DNA of 64,000 nt from contig CAYRES010000014.1 of assembly GCA_964423425.1 (NCBI GenBank), forward strand, positions 1-64,000, in the 5' to 3' direction. Made by a program: the position numbers and the translations under genes. Below, piece after piece: positions 17,212 through 26,110 of this stretch. Each line of letters begins with the position of its first letter. Position 1 is the stretch's first letter. Source of the stretch: CAYRES01 sp964423425. GTDB taxonomy: Bacteria; Actinomycetota; Thermoleophilia; RBG-16-64-13. A model generated the notes under the pieces. It did not search any database. It was not told the origin of the DNA and saw nothing but the letters and a program-made list of their open reading frames with translations.

Positions 17212-18601
17212 TGGTGCCTCGCAACGCTTCGCCTATGTCGCCCACGGCGTCCAGCGTCACTCCCTTCGGAGCGCCCTGCTGCCGTACCTCCTCCAACGTG
17301 CGGGCGGGCATCAGGACCCGAGTGAAGCCCCGTTGCGCCAACTCACGCACCCGCAGCGCACCCCGGCTCACGTACCTCACCCTGCCGGTGAGGCTCACCT
17401 CACCGAAGGCCGCCACTCCTTCTGGCAGCGCCCGTTCCCGGAAGGACGAGGCCACCGCCAGACACACGCCCACGTCGGCTGCGGGATCCTCGACCGCCAG
17501 CCCACCAGCGGTGTTCACAAAGATGTCGCACTCGCCAAGCTTGAGTGCCGCCCGCCTCATCAGCACCGCCGTCAGCATCGAGACACGGTTGTGGTCGATG
17601 CCACGCGTCACCCTGCGTGGCGCCGCCAGACTGCTTCGCACCACCAGGGCCTGTACCTCGGCCAGCATGCAACGTGACCCCTCGATGGCCGGTATCACAG
17701 CCGCACCGGACGCCGGCGGCCCTTCCTCACGGAAGATGCCACTTGGATCCGACACTCCCAGCAGGCCGGCCGTCGTCATCTCGAACACTCCCACCTCGTT
17801 GGTGGAGCCAAAGCGGTTCTTCGTGGCCCGCAGGATGCGATAGGCGTGCTCCCTGTCGCCTTCGAAGGCGAGCACGGCATCGACCATGTGCTCGAGCACC
17901 CGCGGACCGGCCAAGTAACCGTCCTTCGTGACGTGGCCGACTAAGAGCAGGATAACACCTTCTGTCTTCGCAACCCGAACCAATTGGCCGGTCACCTCGC
18001 GCACCTGCGCCACCGAACCGGGTGTCGACGACGACGCCTCCGACCAGAGTGTCTGCACGGAATCGACCACGCAGACGGCCGGGCGTTCCTTCTCGAGCGC
18101 CCCGACCAGCCGCTCCACCTGCGTCTCGGCGAGCAGCCGCAACCCGCCCGCTCCGTCGCCCGGGCCGGCTGCCGCCCCGGCAGCCAGCCGCCGCTCCCGT
18201 AGTTTCACCTGTGCCGGTGACTCCTCGCCGGACACGAGCAACGTGGGCACAGCGGCCGCATCCAGTTCCATGAGAGCCTGCAGCAAGAGTGTGCTCTTGC
18301 CGATGCCCGGCTCTCCACCGATGAGTACCACGGACCCAGCCACGAGACCTCCACCGAGAACACGGTCGAATTCGGTCATGCCGGTGCAGAGCCGCTCTTC
18401 AGCTAGTGCCTGTACCTCGTCGAGGCGGACAGAGGGGGGCGGCGGGCCCGCGCTCCGCGCGGCTCCCGCCGCCCCCCCAACCGGAGTGGGTGCGTGCTCC
18501 GTGAGTGTGTTCCAGCTGGAACAGCTGGGGCAGCGGCCCAACCACCGGGGACTCTCATATGCACAGGTGGAACAGACGTAGAGACTGCGCGTCCGTCCCA
18601 C
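17204..18601 (-). CDS. radA: DNA repair protein RadA (Sms)
   Basis: RecA-like branch-migration ATPase, 465 residues. An N-terminal C4 zinc finger (VCSTCAYESP, GRCPSCSSW) leads into the ATPase core with Walker A GGEPGIGKSTL. The RadA-specific KNRFGS motif follows, then a Lon-protease-like C-terminal domain (from about 290, containing NTAGGLAVEDPAADVG). The start is GTG 18601 with AGGAGTGCCGAG in front, twelve bases after the clpC stop. A Gly/Ala/Pro-rich loop at 135-150 is a local insertion. Order clpC-radA-disA equals that of Bacillus subtilis. Confidence 0.95.
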   Translation of the reverse strand: MGRTRSLYVCSTCAYESPRWLGRCPSCSSWNTLTEHAPTPVGGAAGAARSAGPPPPSVRLDEVQALAEERLCTGMTEFDRVLGGGLVAGSVVLIGGEPGIGKSTLLLQALMELDAAAVPTLLVSGEESPAQVKLRERRLAAGAAAGPGDGAGGLRLLAETQVERLVGALEKERPAVCVVDSVQTLWSEASSSTPGSVAQVREVTGQLVRVAKTEGVILLLVGHVTKDGYLAGPRVLEHMVDAVLAFEGDREHAYRILRATKNRFGSTNEVGVFEMTTAGLLGVSDPSGIFREEGPPASGAAVIPAIEGSRCMLAEVQALVVRSSLAAPRRVTRGIDHNRVSMLTAVLMRRAALKLGECDIFVNTAGGLAVEDPAADVGVCLAVASSFRERALPEGVAAFGEVSLTGRVRYVSRGALRVRELAQRGFTRVLMPARTLEEVRQQGAPKGVTLDAVGDIGEALRGTIG

Positions 18602-18613
18602 CTCGGCACTCCT

Positions 18614-21100
18614 CTAGTTCGTCTCGCCGCCCACGAGCACTTTCTCGCGTTCGGGCTGCAGGCGGTCGGCCACCACCAGGTGGTCACCTTCGCGGTCCAT
18701 CACGAGAGTGGTACCGGCCGGTACCTGCCCGGAAAGAATGTCGTCGGCCAGGACGTCTTCCACGTGGCGCTGGATGGCCCGGCGAAGCGGCCGGGCGCCC
18801 ATGGTGGGGTCGAACCCCTCGGTCGCCAAGAGCTCCTTGGCCTCCTCGGTGAGCTCGAGCTTCACTCCGCGGCTCGACAACTGCTCGCGCAGACGATTGA
18901 GGAGCAGTTCGATGATGCCCTTGATCTGCTCCTTGGTGAGCTTGTGGAACACGATGACTTCGTCGACCCGGTTCAAGAACTCGGGGCGGAAGATGCGCTT
19001 GAGCTCACCCGTGACCCGGCTCTTCATCTCGCCATAATCGAGGCCGCCTTCGGCCACCGGTTCACCGAAGCCCAGAGCCTGCCCCTTGGAGATGGTCGAG
19101 GCACCGATATTCGACGTCATGATGAGCAGCGCATTGCGGAAATCGACCGTACGCCCCTGGGAGTCGGTGAGGCGGCCGTCTTCCAGTATCTGCAGCAGGA
19201 TGTTGAACACGTCCGGGTGTGCCTTCTCGATCTCGTCGAGCAGCACCACGGAGTAGGGGCGGCGGCGCACGGCCTCGGTGAGCTGGCCTCCCTCTTCGTA
19301 GCCCACGTACCCGGGAGGAGAACCGACCAAGCGGCTCACCGCGTGCTTCTCCATGTACTCAGACATATCGAGCTGGATGAGTGCGTCTTCATCGCCGAAC
19401 AGGAACTCGGCCAGCGTGCGGGCCAACTCGGTCTTGCCCACACCCGAGGGGCCCATGAAGATGAACGAGCCGGAGGGGCGGCGCGGATCGGACAGACGGG
19501 CGCGCGAGCGGCGAATGGCCTTTGACACGGACGTGAGGGCTTCATCCTGCCCCACGATGCGCTTGTGCAGTTCGTCTTCCATGCGCAACAGCTTGGCCGT
19601 CTCGGTCTCGGTGAGCTTGGTGACGGGGATACCTGTCCACATGGCCACCACCTCGGCGATCTCTTCCTCCCCTATGGAGGCCCGCTGGCCCTCGTCGGAG
19701 TTCTTCCAGCGCTCTTCGAGTTCCTTCTTCTCGTTGATGAGGCGGCGTTCCTTGTCGCGCAGGTTGGCGGCCGTCTCGAACTCCTGGCGCTCGATGGCGG
19801 CTTCCTTCTCCTTGCGCACCTCGAGTATCTTCTCTTCGAGCTCCTTGTAGTCGGGCGGAGCGGTCATGGTCATGATGCGCTTGCGCGACGCCGCCTCGTC
19901 GACCAAGTCGATGGCCTTGTCGGGCAGGAAGCGGTCGCTGATATAGCGGTCGGCCAACTCAGCCGCCGAGTACAGGGCGTCGTCGGTGATGCGGATGCGG
20001 TGGTGCGCCTCATAGCGATCGCGCAGACCTTTGAGAATGTCAACCGTCTCCTCCACCGAGGGCTCTTTCACGAAGATCTGCTGGAAACGACGCTCCAGGG
20101 CCGCGTCCTTGGCCAGATGCTTGCGGTACTCGTCCATGGTGGTGGCGCCGATGGTCTGCAGCTCACCCCGGGCCAATGCCGGTTTGAGAATGGAAGCCGC
20201 ATCGATGGCGCCTTCAGCGGCCCCGGCTCCCACCAGATTGTGAATCTCGTCGATGAAGAGGATGATGTCGCCCCTCTCACCGATCTCTTTCATGACCTTC
20301 TTCAGCCGTTCTTCGAACTCGCCCCGGTACTTCGAACCCGCGACCAGGGCGCCGAGGTCGAGGGTGTAGATCTGCTTGTCTTTCAACAACTCGGGGACCT
20401 CGTTGCCGGCGATGAGGCGGGCCAGGCCCTCCACCACCGCCGTCTTGCCCACACCCGGTTCACCCACCAGCACCGGGTTGTTCTTGGTGCGGCGGGAGAG
20501 AATCTGCATGACCCGTTCGATTTCCATCTTGCGGCCGACCACCGGGTCGAGCTTGTCTTCCTCCGCATAGCGGGTGAGGTTGCGCCCGAACTGATCGAGC
20601 ACTTTGGAGGCCTTCTTGCCAGCGGGCGCGCCTGCGGGAGCCGTCGCCTTCTGGGAGCGTCTCCCCGGCCCCGAGAGCACGCGCATGACTTCTTGGCGAA
20701 TGCGGTCGGCGTCGGCGTCGAGATCGCTCAGGATGCGGGCGGCCACCCCTTCGCTCTCGCGGACCAATCCGAGCAGTATGTGCTCGGTACCGATGTAGTT
20801 GTGGCCCAGGGAGAGGGCCTCGCGCAGGGCCAGCTCCAACACCTTCTTGGCCCGCGGCGTGAAGGGTATCTGCCCTTGGGTCTCGTGTTCGCCTTCGCCT
20901 ACGATGCGCATGATCTCGCCGCGCACGTCTTCCAGGGACACCTCGAGAGCCGAGAGAACACGTGCAGCCACGCCGTCGCCCTCGCGCAAGAGCCCGAGCA
21001 GGAGGTGTTCGGTGCCGATGTAGTTGTGCTTGAGGTCTCGAGCCTCTTCTTGGGCCAGCACCACTACCTGCCGGGCCCGTTCTGTGAATCTCTCGAACAT
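18614..21100 (-). CDS. clpC: ATP-dependent Clp protease ATPase subunit ClpC
   Basis: AAA+ unfoldase that feeds proteins to ClpP, 828 residues. Two Clp-N repeats fill 1-145 (HNYIGTEHLLLGLL and HNYIGTEHILLGLV). The first AAA module has Walker A GEPGVGKTA and Walker B IILFIDEIH. The UVR-containing middle domain (about 410-460) is the M-domain used for adaptor control. The second AAA module has GPSGVGKTE and VVLLDEIEKAH. The loop ALGFGEP is in the place of the ClpP-binding [LIV]-G-[FL] tripeptide. It lies ten bases after mcsB. In Firmicutes McsB marks substrates for ClpC with phospho-arginine, but here the kinase looks dead (see mcsB). Confidence 0.97.
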   Translation of the reverse strand: MFERFTERARQVVVLAQEEARDLKHNYIGTEHLLLGLLREGDGVAARVLSALEVSLEDVRGEIMRIVGEGEHETQGQIPFTPRAKKVLELALREALSLGHNYIGTEHILLGLVRESEGVAARILSDLDADADRIRQEVMRVLSGPGRRSQKATAPAGAPAGKKASKVLDQFGRNLTRYAEEDKLDPVVGRKMEIERVMQILSRRTKNNPVLVGEPGVGKTAVVEGLARLIAGNEVPELLKDKQIYTLDLGALVAGSKYRGEFEERLKKVMKEIGERGDIILFIDEIHNLVGAGAAEGAIDAASILKPALARGELQTIGATTMDEYRKHLAKDAALERRFQQIFVKEPSVEETVDILKGLRDRYEAHHRIRITDDALYSAAELADRYISDRFLPDKAIDLVDEAASRKRIMTMTAPPDYKELEEKILEVRKEKEAAIERQEFETAANLRDKERRLINEKKELEERWKNSDEGQRASIGEEEIAEVVAMWTGIPVTKLTETETAKLLRMEDELHKRIVGQDEALTSVSKAIRRSRARLSDPRRPSGSFIFMGPSGVGKTELARTLAEFLFGDEDALIQLDMSEYMEKHAVSRLVGSPPGYVGYEEGGQLTEAVRRRPYSVVLLDEIEKAHPDVFNILLQILEDGRLTDSQGRTVDFRNALLIMTSNIGASTISKGQALGFGEPVAEGGLDYGEMKSRVTGELKRIFRPEFLNRVDEVIVFHKLTKEQIKGIIELLLNRLREQLSSRGVKLELTEEAKELLATEGFDPTMGARPLRRAIQRHVEDVLADDILSGQVPAGTTLVMDREGDHLVVADRLQPEREKVLVGGETN

Positions 21101-21110
21101 GTGCTGTCTC

Positions 21111-22124
21111 CTATATCACGGCGCACGTGCCGGCGAAGACATCGCGTATGACGGCGGCCCTTCGCTCATCGACCCCGGGGTCTTCAAGCCCCCCGTGCGC
21201 TGCTCGTATCTCGTTGATGACCAGATTGCCCGGTTGCAGCCGCCTCATAAGGGCGAAACCCTCCTTCGCCCCAAGCGCCGGCTGCAGGATACCCAGCTCT
21301 CCACCGACCTGAATGGCCGAGATAAGGCTCACGGCCTCGGCGGCGGTGATGGACCACGCTCTTTGCGCTACACCCAGGGCACGGCCCACATAGTCGCGCA
21401 CTTTGACGGGATTCTCTCTGAAGAGGACCTTTCGCGCAGTCAGTTCCTTCTCGGCTATCTGCTTGGTGGCTTCACCGATGCGGGAGAGTATTCCTGCTTC
21501 ATCTGTTCCCGAAGTGTGCCTGTTGAAAACCTGGAAGAGACCCCCTGAGGCTTCCCACAGCGGCACAATGCCGATGTCGTGGGAAGCGAGGCTCACGGCA
21601 ACCGGACCCAAGCGGCCCGATACCATCAGAGCCGGCACCTGGACGGTCACGTGGGCTCTCAGCCCCGTGCCCGCTACCTCCGGATTGGCGGTGAGGTAAC
21701 CACGCGCCTCATCGAACGCGTAGGTGAGCTCCGCCTCGAGGTAGTCGTCGATGGAATCGACAAGCGCCCACAACTCGGGCAACTTCTCGCCCGCACGCGA
21801 ACCCAGGATGCGCACGTGTGCCGAACCGTTGACCTCCACCGATGCCTCACCGGAACCGAACACGAGGAGCGTGCGCCCCACCCCGCTCATGCGGGCGAAT
21901 TCGGGCGTCATGAGACCTCGCTCGACCAGGAGTGCCCGCACTGTGAGTGAGAGCGAGTCGAGCGGATAGGCTTCCCACTCCGCACCGTCCTCGTGGCGGG
22001 TGAGGCAGTCGACCACCCGCAGCGAGAGGGCCTCGAGGTCGCCCTGGGCGGCCGTATGGGGGAACAAGCCCCCCGACTCGTTGCGCTGCAGGGCGAGGCC
22101 CGTTGCCGAGACAACCCCGCTCAT
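21111..22124 (-). CDS. McsB-like protein with a degenerate phosphagen-kinase active site
   Basis: A 337-residue member of the phosphagen kinase fold, placed like the protein-arginine kinase McsB between mcsA and clpC. Scaffold similarity is strong (YAFDEARGYLT, GTGLRAHV, FQVFN, RRAAVIRD). The catalytic residues are gone. The substrate cysteine motif C-P-[ST]-N-x-G-T reads NPEVAGT, with Asn147 for Cys. The N-terminal S-x-R-x-R nucleotide motif reads VVSATGLALQRN. The R-G-x-x-G-E loop reads GIVPLWEASGG, and the late RLG reads QVG. I infer no kinase activity, and perhaps an adaptor that still binds ClpC or phospho-arginine, since the C-terminal D-x-R-R-A part survives. The start overlaps the mcsA stop (ATGA). 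Confidence 0.85.
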   Translation of the reverse strand: MSGVVSATGLALQRNESGGLFPHTAAQGDLEALSLRVVDCLTRHEDGAEWEAYPLDSLSLTVRALLVERGLMTPEFARMSGVGRTLLVFGSGEASVEVNGSAHVRILGSRAGEKLPELWALVDSIDDYLEAELTYAFDEARGYLTANPEVAGTGLRAHVTVQVPALMVSGRLGPVAVSLASHDIGIVPLWEASGGLFQVFNRHTSGTDEAGILSRIGEATKQIAEKELTARKVLFRENPVKVRDYVGRALGVAQRAWSITAAEAVSLISAIQVGGELGILQPALGAKEGFALMRRLQPGNLVINEIRAAHGGLEDPGVDERRAAVIRDVFAGTCAVI

Positions 22125-22723
22125 CGTGTCGCCCTCGGAAGGTGCTCGCCCAACTCGGTGAGCCTGTCGCGAACGCTCGCCGCCTCTTCAAAACGCTCCG
22201 AGTCGACCAAATCAATGAGCATACGCCGCAGCCGCAGAATCTCCCGCCCCTCCGGGCCACTCCTGGCCGGCCGGTGCGGAACCTTGCCGCTGTGCCCAGG
22301 AGGCTGCTCCTCGGAAGGCGCCTCCCCAGGCTCGCCCGCGCTCGGCAGATACTCCGCAAAGACCTCGTAGCAGTGAGCGCAGCCGAGTAGGCCGGTCTCG
22401 CGAAAATCGGTGAAGGTAGTGCCGCAAGTGCCGCAGAAGCAATCGGACGCAGGGCCCAAAGGTGCACCTTGTGCCTCCTCGTCGAGCGCCCCTTCGCCAA
22501 GCAGGCGACCGATGAGGCCCGGCACGGAGAGCATCATGGCCGAACCGGCCAACCCCTCACCAAGCTCTTCGGCGCAGGATTGGCAGATGTGTGAGGTCTC
22601 AACCGTTCCGTTCTCCAGGCGGGCCACATGCACGGTAGCGGGAGCCGCACCACACGCTTCGCAGACTTGCGAGTCATCTTGTGCGGCACTGCCGGCACTC
22701 CACTCAGCCCCATCGGCGAACAC
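22121..22723 (-). CDS. mcsA: McsA-like zinc protein with UVR domain
   Basis: About 200 residues with four Cys-x-x-Cys pairs (CEAC, CQSC, CGTC, CAHC) forming two zinc sites, and a C-terminal UVR (UvrB/UvrC) coiled coil from about 160 (RLRRMLIDLVDSERFEEAAS). In Firmicutes McsA activates the kinase McsB. It is kept here although McsB looks inactive, so it may serve ClpC directly. I prefer GTG 22723, since GGAAGGAG lies 11 bases before it. A TTG at 22750 would put that site inside the gene. No ctsR repressor gene precedes it, unlike the Bacillus operon. Confidence 0.85.
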   Translation of the reverse strand: MFADGAEWSAGSAAQDDSQVCEACGAAPATVHVARLENGTVETSHICQSCAEELGEGLAGSAMMLSVPGLIGRLLGEGALDEEAQGAPLGPASDCFCGTCGTTFTDFRETGLLGCAHCYEVFAEYLPSAGEPGEAPSEEQPPGHSGKVPHRPARSGPEGREILRLRRMLIDLVDSERFEEAASVRDRLTELGEHLPRATR

Positions 22724-22748
22724 TACGGCATCATCTCCTTCCCAACGC

Positions 22749-22767
22749 AAAACCCGCTGCCGCGGGC
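22749..22767 (-). terminator. Possible leader attenuator before mcsA
   Basis: On the minus strand GCCCGC, loop GGCA, GCGGGT, then TTT form a short hairpin with a small U-run just upstream of the mcsA ribosome binding site. It is intrinsic-terminator-like but weak, with a six-pair stem including one G-U. Confidence 0.35.
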
Positions 22768-22837
22768 TTCGAAAACACTGCCAGATTCCGCGGGGAAACC
22801 GCGTTTCAAAGCCACACCCGGCCCCCTCTCTCTTACT

Positions 22838-22870
22838 GAATTAATTCTACCATAGGGGGTACCGGGAACA
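22838..22870 (-). promoter_or_regulatory. Candidate promoter of the mcsA-mcsB-clpC operon with GAATTAATTC palindrome
   Basis: The only AT-rich patch in this stretch. On the minus strand TAGAAT (22849-22844) fits a -10 box with CTGTTC 16 bases upstream as a poor -35. The perfect palindrome GAATTAATTC (22838-22847) overlaps the -10 and could bind a repressor. No CtsR-type heptad operator is seen. Confidence 0.4.
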
Positions 22871-22939
22871 GCCCCCGGGAGCGGCCCGGCGGGCAGAGGT
22901 GCGACTCAGGAGCCACAAGGCCCGGCCCTGGCGCGAGCG

Positions 22940-24415
22940 TCAAGAACCCTCGGGACGAAGCTGCGGGAAGAGAATGACGTCGCGTATGGAGTCGAGGCCC
23001 AAGAACAGCATCACCAGCCGATCGATGCCTATACCCAGGCCGCCCGCCGGCGGCATGCCGTACTCAAGCGCACGCAAGAAGTCTTCATCGAGCGCGTGGG
23101 CCTCCTCGTCGCCTGCTTCCTTCTGGGCGGCTTGGGCCTCGAAGCGTTCTCTCTGGTCGACCGGGTCGTTCAGTTCCGAGAAGGCGTTGCCGACCTCCCG
23201 GCCGGCGATGATCGGCTGGAACCGTTCGACGAGCAGCGGATCATCGGGATGCTTCTTGGCCAAGGGGCTCAACTCCAACGGATGGTCGATCACGAAGGTG
23301 GGTTGCGTGAGATGCGGCCAGGCCAAGTGCTTGAGGGCCTTGTCGATCAGCTGTGAGAAGTCGTCTCCACGCTCCACCTCCACCCCCCGCTCCCGTAGAA
23401 CCTTGAGCGCAGACATGGGGTCGGCCCTCACGGCGGAGAGCCCCAAACCCAGGTGCTCCTCGAGCAGGCCGTTCACGGTGAGGCGGGGCCAAGGCGGTTG
23501 GAGGTCGATATCGGTGCCACCCACCGTGATGACAGCGGTGCCCAGCACCTCGGTCGCGAGTGCAGCTATCATCTGCTCCACCAGCTCCATGATCTCGCGG
23601 TAGTCCACGTAGGCCCAGTAGAGCTCCATCATGGTGAACTCGGGGTTGTGCACCAAGGAGATGCCCTCGTTGCGAAAGTTCTTGCCGATTTCAAAGACCT
23701 TGTCGAAGCCGCCCACCAGCAGGCGCTTCAGGTAGAGCTCGGGTGCGATGCGAAGATACAGATCCACGCTGAGAGCATTGTGGTGGGTGACGAAGGGCCG
23801 GGCCAGCGCACCTCCCGGCAACGGTTGTAGAATGGGCGTCTCCACCTCCAAGAAGCCACGCTCCTCGAGGTAACGGCGCATGGCGGCGATGATGCGGCTC
23901 CTCATACGAAGCTGCTGAGCCACTTGGGGATTGGCGATGAGGTCGGCGTAGCGCTGGCGATAGCGTGTCTCGCGGTCTTGAAGACCGTGCCACTTCTCGG
24001 GCGGCGGCCGAAGCGACTTGGTGAGCAGGGTCCAACTCTCGACCAGCACGGAGAGTTCTCCCCGGCGGGTGCGGAACACCGGACCCTCCACCCCCACGAT
24101 GTCGCCCAAGGCCACGCCCTTGACGGCCGCGAACGACTCCGCGCCCAACGTGTTCACATTGGCGTAGAGCTGCAGATCGTCGACCCCGTCACGGATGGTG
24201 AAGAAGCAGGCCTTGCCGTGCTCGCGCCTTGCAAGCACCCTTCCGGCCACCCGGCTGCGTGAGTTCTCGGCCTCTTCGCCTACCTCCAAACCACCATAGG
24301 CGTGTCTGATGTCGGCCACGGTGGTGCGAGGCCAGAACCGCCGCGCGTAGAGTTCCGCCTCGGGTGAGAGAGGGCCTGCAGCGGCATCTGCGGCCGGCTC
24401 GGGGACCTCGGCCAT
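22940..24415 (-). CDS. lysS: Lysyl-tRNA synthetase, class II
   Basis: Charges tRNA-Lys with lysine; 491 residues, normal for the class II enzyme. The OB-fold anticodon-binding domain covers about 50-165. The catalytic domain has motif 2 (FEIGKNFRNEGIS, followed by HNPEFTMMELYWAY) and motif 3 (GLGIGIDRLVML). The first 25 residues are an acidic Pro/Ala-rich extension, and the start ATG overlaps the greA stop by one base (TGATG). The greA-lysS pair is common in actinobacteria. In Bacillus lysS sits between dusB and the ctsR operon, the same relative place. Confidence 0.96.
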   Translation of the reverse strand: MAEVPEPAADAAAGPLSPEAELYARRFWPRTTVADIRHAYGGLEVGEEAENSRSRVAGRVLARREHGKACFFTIRDGVDDLQLYANVNTLGAESFAAVKGVALGDIVGVEGPVFRTRRGELSVLVESWTLLTKSLRPPPEKWHGLQDRETRYRQRYADLIANPQVAQQLRMRSRIIAAMRRYLEERGFLEVETPILQPLPGGALARPFVTHHNALSVDLYLRIAPELYLKRLLVGGFDKVFEIGKNFRNEGISLVHNPEFTMMELYWAYVDYREIMELVEQMIAALATEVLGTAVITVGGTDIDLQPPWPRLTVNGLLEEHLGLGLSAVRADPMSALKVLRERGVEVERGDDFSQLIDKALKHLAWPHLTQPTFVIDHPLELSPLAKKHPDDPLLVERFQPIIAGREVGNAFSELNDPVDQRERFEAQAAQKEAGDEEAHALDEDFLRALEYGMPPAGGLGIGIDRLVMLFLGLDSIRDVILFPQLRPEGS

Positions 24416-24894
24416 CAGTTCGCGCCTATGGTGAGTATCTCGAACTTGAGCGAGCCGACAGGGGCAGGCACGGTGACGACGTCGCCGACCTTGCCTTCGA
24501 GGAGCGCCTGGCCGATGGGAGACTCATTCGACACCCGGTTGTTGGTGGGATCGGCCTCCGCCGAGCCAACGATGCGATACCTGAGCACCTCGTCGTTCTC
24601 GAGGTCTTTCACCTCGACCACACTGCCCAACGACACCTGCTGGGTGGAGATATCGCTGGTCTTGACGACGCGTGCATTGGCCAGCTTCTCCTGGAGGGCC
24701 GAGATACGGTACTCCAGCATGGCCTGCTCGTTCTTGGCATCGTCGTACTCGGAGTTTTCGGAAATGTCACCGAAGTCGCGCGCGTGGCGAATGCGCTCGG
24801 CTACCTCTTCGCGCTTCGTGGTCGAGAGATACTCGATCTCATTCTGCAGCTTCTTGAGGCCTTCGGGTGTGAGAATGGTTTCCCTGGAAGACAT
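24415..24894 (-). CDS. greA: Transcript cleavage factor GreA
   Basis: Restarts backtracked RNA polymerase by stimulating cleavage of the nascent RNA. At 159 residues it has the expected two parts: an N-terminal antiparallel coiled coil (1-78) with the acidic tip in ARDFGDISENSEYDDAK, and a C-terminal FKBP-like domain ending SPIGQALLEGKVGDVV. It is the first gene behind a near-perfect promoter and is coupled to lysS by a one-base overlap. GreA is not part of this cluster in Bacillus, so it is a lineage insertion. Confidence 0.96.
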   Translation of the reverse strand: MSSRETILTPEGLKKLQNEIEYLSTTKREEVAERIRHARDFGDISENSEYDDAKNEQAMLEYRISALQEKLANARVVKTSDISTQQVSLGSVVEVKDLENDEVLRYRIVGSAEADPTNNRVSNESPIGQALLEGKVGDVVTVPAPVGSLKFEILTIGAN

Positions 24895-24929
24895 CGGACC
24901 GTCCTTTAGCCCCCTGAATAAGGCAGGGC

Positions 24930-24958
24930 ATTATAGGCAACCGCTCGACCCATGTCAA
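24930..24958 (-). promoter_or_regulatory. Perfect consensus promoter of greA-lysS
   Basis: On the minus strand TTGACA (24958-24953), exactly 17 bases, then TATAAT (24935-24930). Both hexamers match the housekeeping consensus at every position, 36 bases before the greA start. It lies downstream of dus and marks the start of a strong transcription unit. Confidence 0.88.
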
Positions 24959-25008
24959 ACACACGCAGCGGCGAAGGGCAAGAAGGACGCACAGAGTCTA
25001 TGGCCGCA

Positions 25009-26110
25009 CTATCCCTCGCCCACCGCTCCCAGGGACCGGAGGGCTTCATCGACCTCTGCCGAAGAACGCAGGCGCATGAGCTTCTCGATGTCCGCTCCCC
25101 TCACGCCGGCCCGCCGCAGATGCCAGGCCACGTGCTTGCGCATCCAGGGCACCGCCCTCCTCTCCCCCATGCTCTCGAGCGTGGCCTGGTAGAGCGCCCG
25201 TAGGTCTTCCACCAGCTCGGTGGGCGACGGGTCAAGCTCGTCATGGCCGTGCAGGATACGCCGTACCAGGAACGGATCACCCAAGACCCCGCGGGCCACC
25301 ATTACCGCGGCCGCACCCGTTGCCTCTACCACCTGGGAGGCCGCCCGGAAGGAATCGATATCACCCGAAGCAAGGACGGGGATGGAGACCGCTTCCACCA
25401 CCCGAGCCGTCACCTCGTGATCGGCCCGCCCGCGGTAGAACTGGGTGGCGGCCCCCGGGGGGACCCCCCGGCTCCCCCCCCCCCCGCCCCCCCCGGGTGG
25501 GCGCCCCCCCGGGGGGTTTGTGGGGGGGGGGCCCGGGGGGGCCCCCCCCCCCCCCCCCCACCCCCACTGCTTCCAGTCGCGGGGCCAGCTCAGGAGCAAC
25601 AATGTGATCAGGATCGGGACCGGAGCGCAGCTTCACCGTGACCGGCACCCCGAAGGCGGCCGCTCTGGTGACCACCGCCCCAGCAACCTCCACTGCCCGG
25701 GCCGGATCGCGGAGCAGTGCGGCACCCGCACCGGTCTTCACCACCTTCTTGGCCGGGCAACCCAGGTTCAGATCGATGAGGTCGGGCCTACGCTCCCGCT
25801 CGAGTACCAGACGAACCGCCTCAGAGAGCACCGAAGGATCGTCCCCGAAGAGCTGCACCCCTACGGGACGCTCCTCCTCCGAGACCTCGACGTAGTGGGC
25901 GGTACGACTGTTCGCATACAGGAGGCCGTAGCAACTCGCCATCTCCGAATAGACGAGTCCCACCCCGTAGCGTTTGACGTGCACGCGAAAGGCCTGCGTG
26001 GTGATGCCGGCCATGGGGGCCAACACCACTCTGTTCTGAATGTGCCGGTTCCCGATGCAGAAGGCACTCCTGAAATAGCCCACCGCACCCGGCGGCGGAA
26101 CCGGGTTCAT
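25009..26110 (-). CDS. dus: tRNA-dihydrouridine synthase, frame broken by poly-C artefact
   Basis: FMN enzyme that reduces uridine to dihydrouridine in tRNA D-loops. The N-terminal part reads from ATG 26110 to about 25566 (VVLAPMAGITTQAFR, substrate loop LNLGCPAKKVVKTGAGAAL, VKLRSG). The C-terminal part resumes at about 25452 in another frame (ATQFYRGRADHE, PVLASGDID, VMVARGVLGDPFLV). Between them lies about 110 bases of C and G runs where the family needs only about 27 bases coding for something like V-A-A-L-T-V-H-P-R. I read this as bad assembly, not a real pseudogene. The start overlaps the coaX stop (ATGA). dus-lysS neighbourhood matches Bacillus dusB. Confidence 0.85.
25453..25565. other. 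Low-complexity poly-C/G assembly artefact inside dus
   Basis: Runs of up to about 18 C or G with almost no A or T, unlike the normal coding sequence on both sides. It replaces the short conserved stretch around the Dus HPR motif and shifts the frame. It has the same character as the sequence flanking the N gap at 48.1 kb. Confidence 0.8.

Noticed and set aside
19565..21151. Long open frame on the plus strand opposite clpC (over 500 codons), and similar long frames opposite ftsH, lysS and the flavoenzyme
   Set aside because: They mirror the third-base bias of GC-rich genes on the other strand. The products have no family features, no ribosome sites and sit wholly within well-identified genes.
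22751..22939. CtsR operator and a missed ctsR gene upstream of mcsA
   Set aside because: No frame with a CtsR-like protein and no tandem heptad sites occur between lysS and mcsA.
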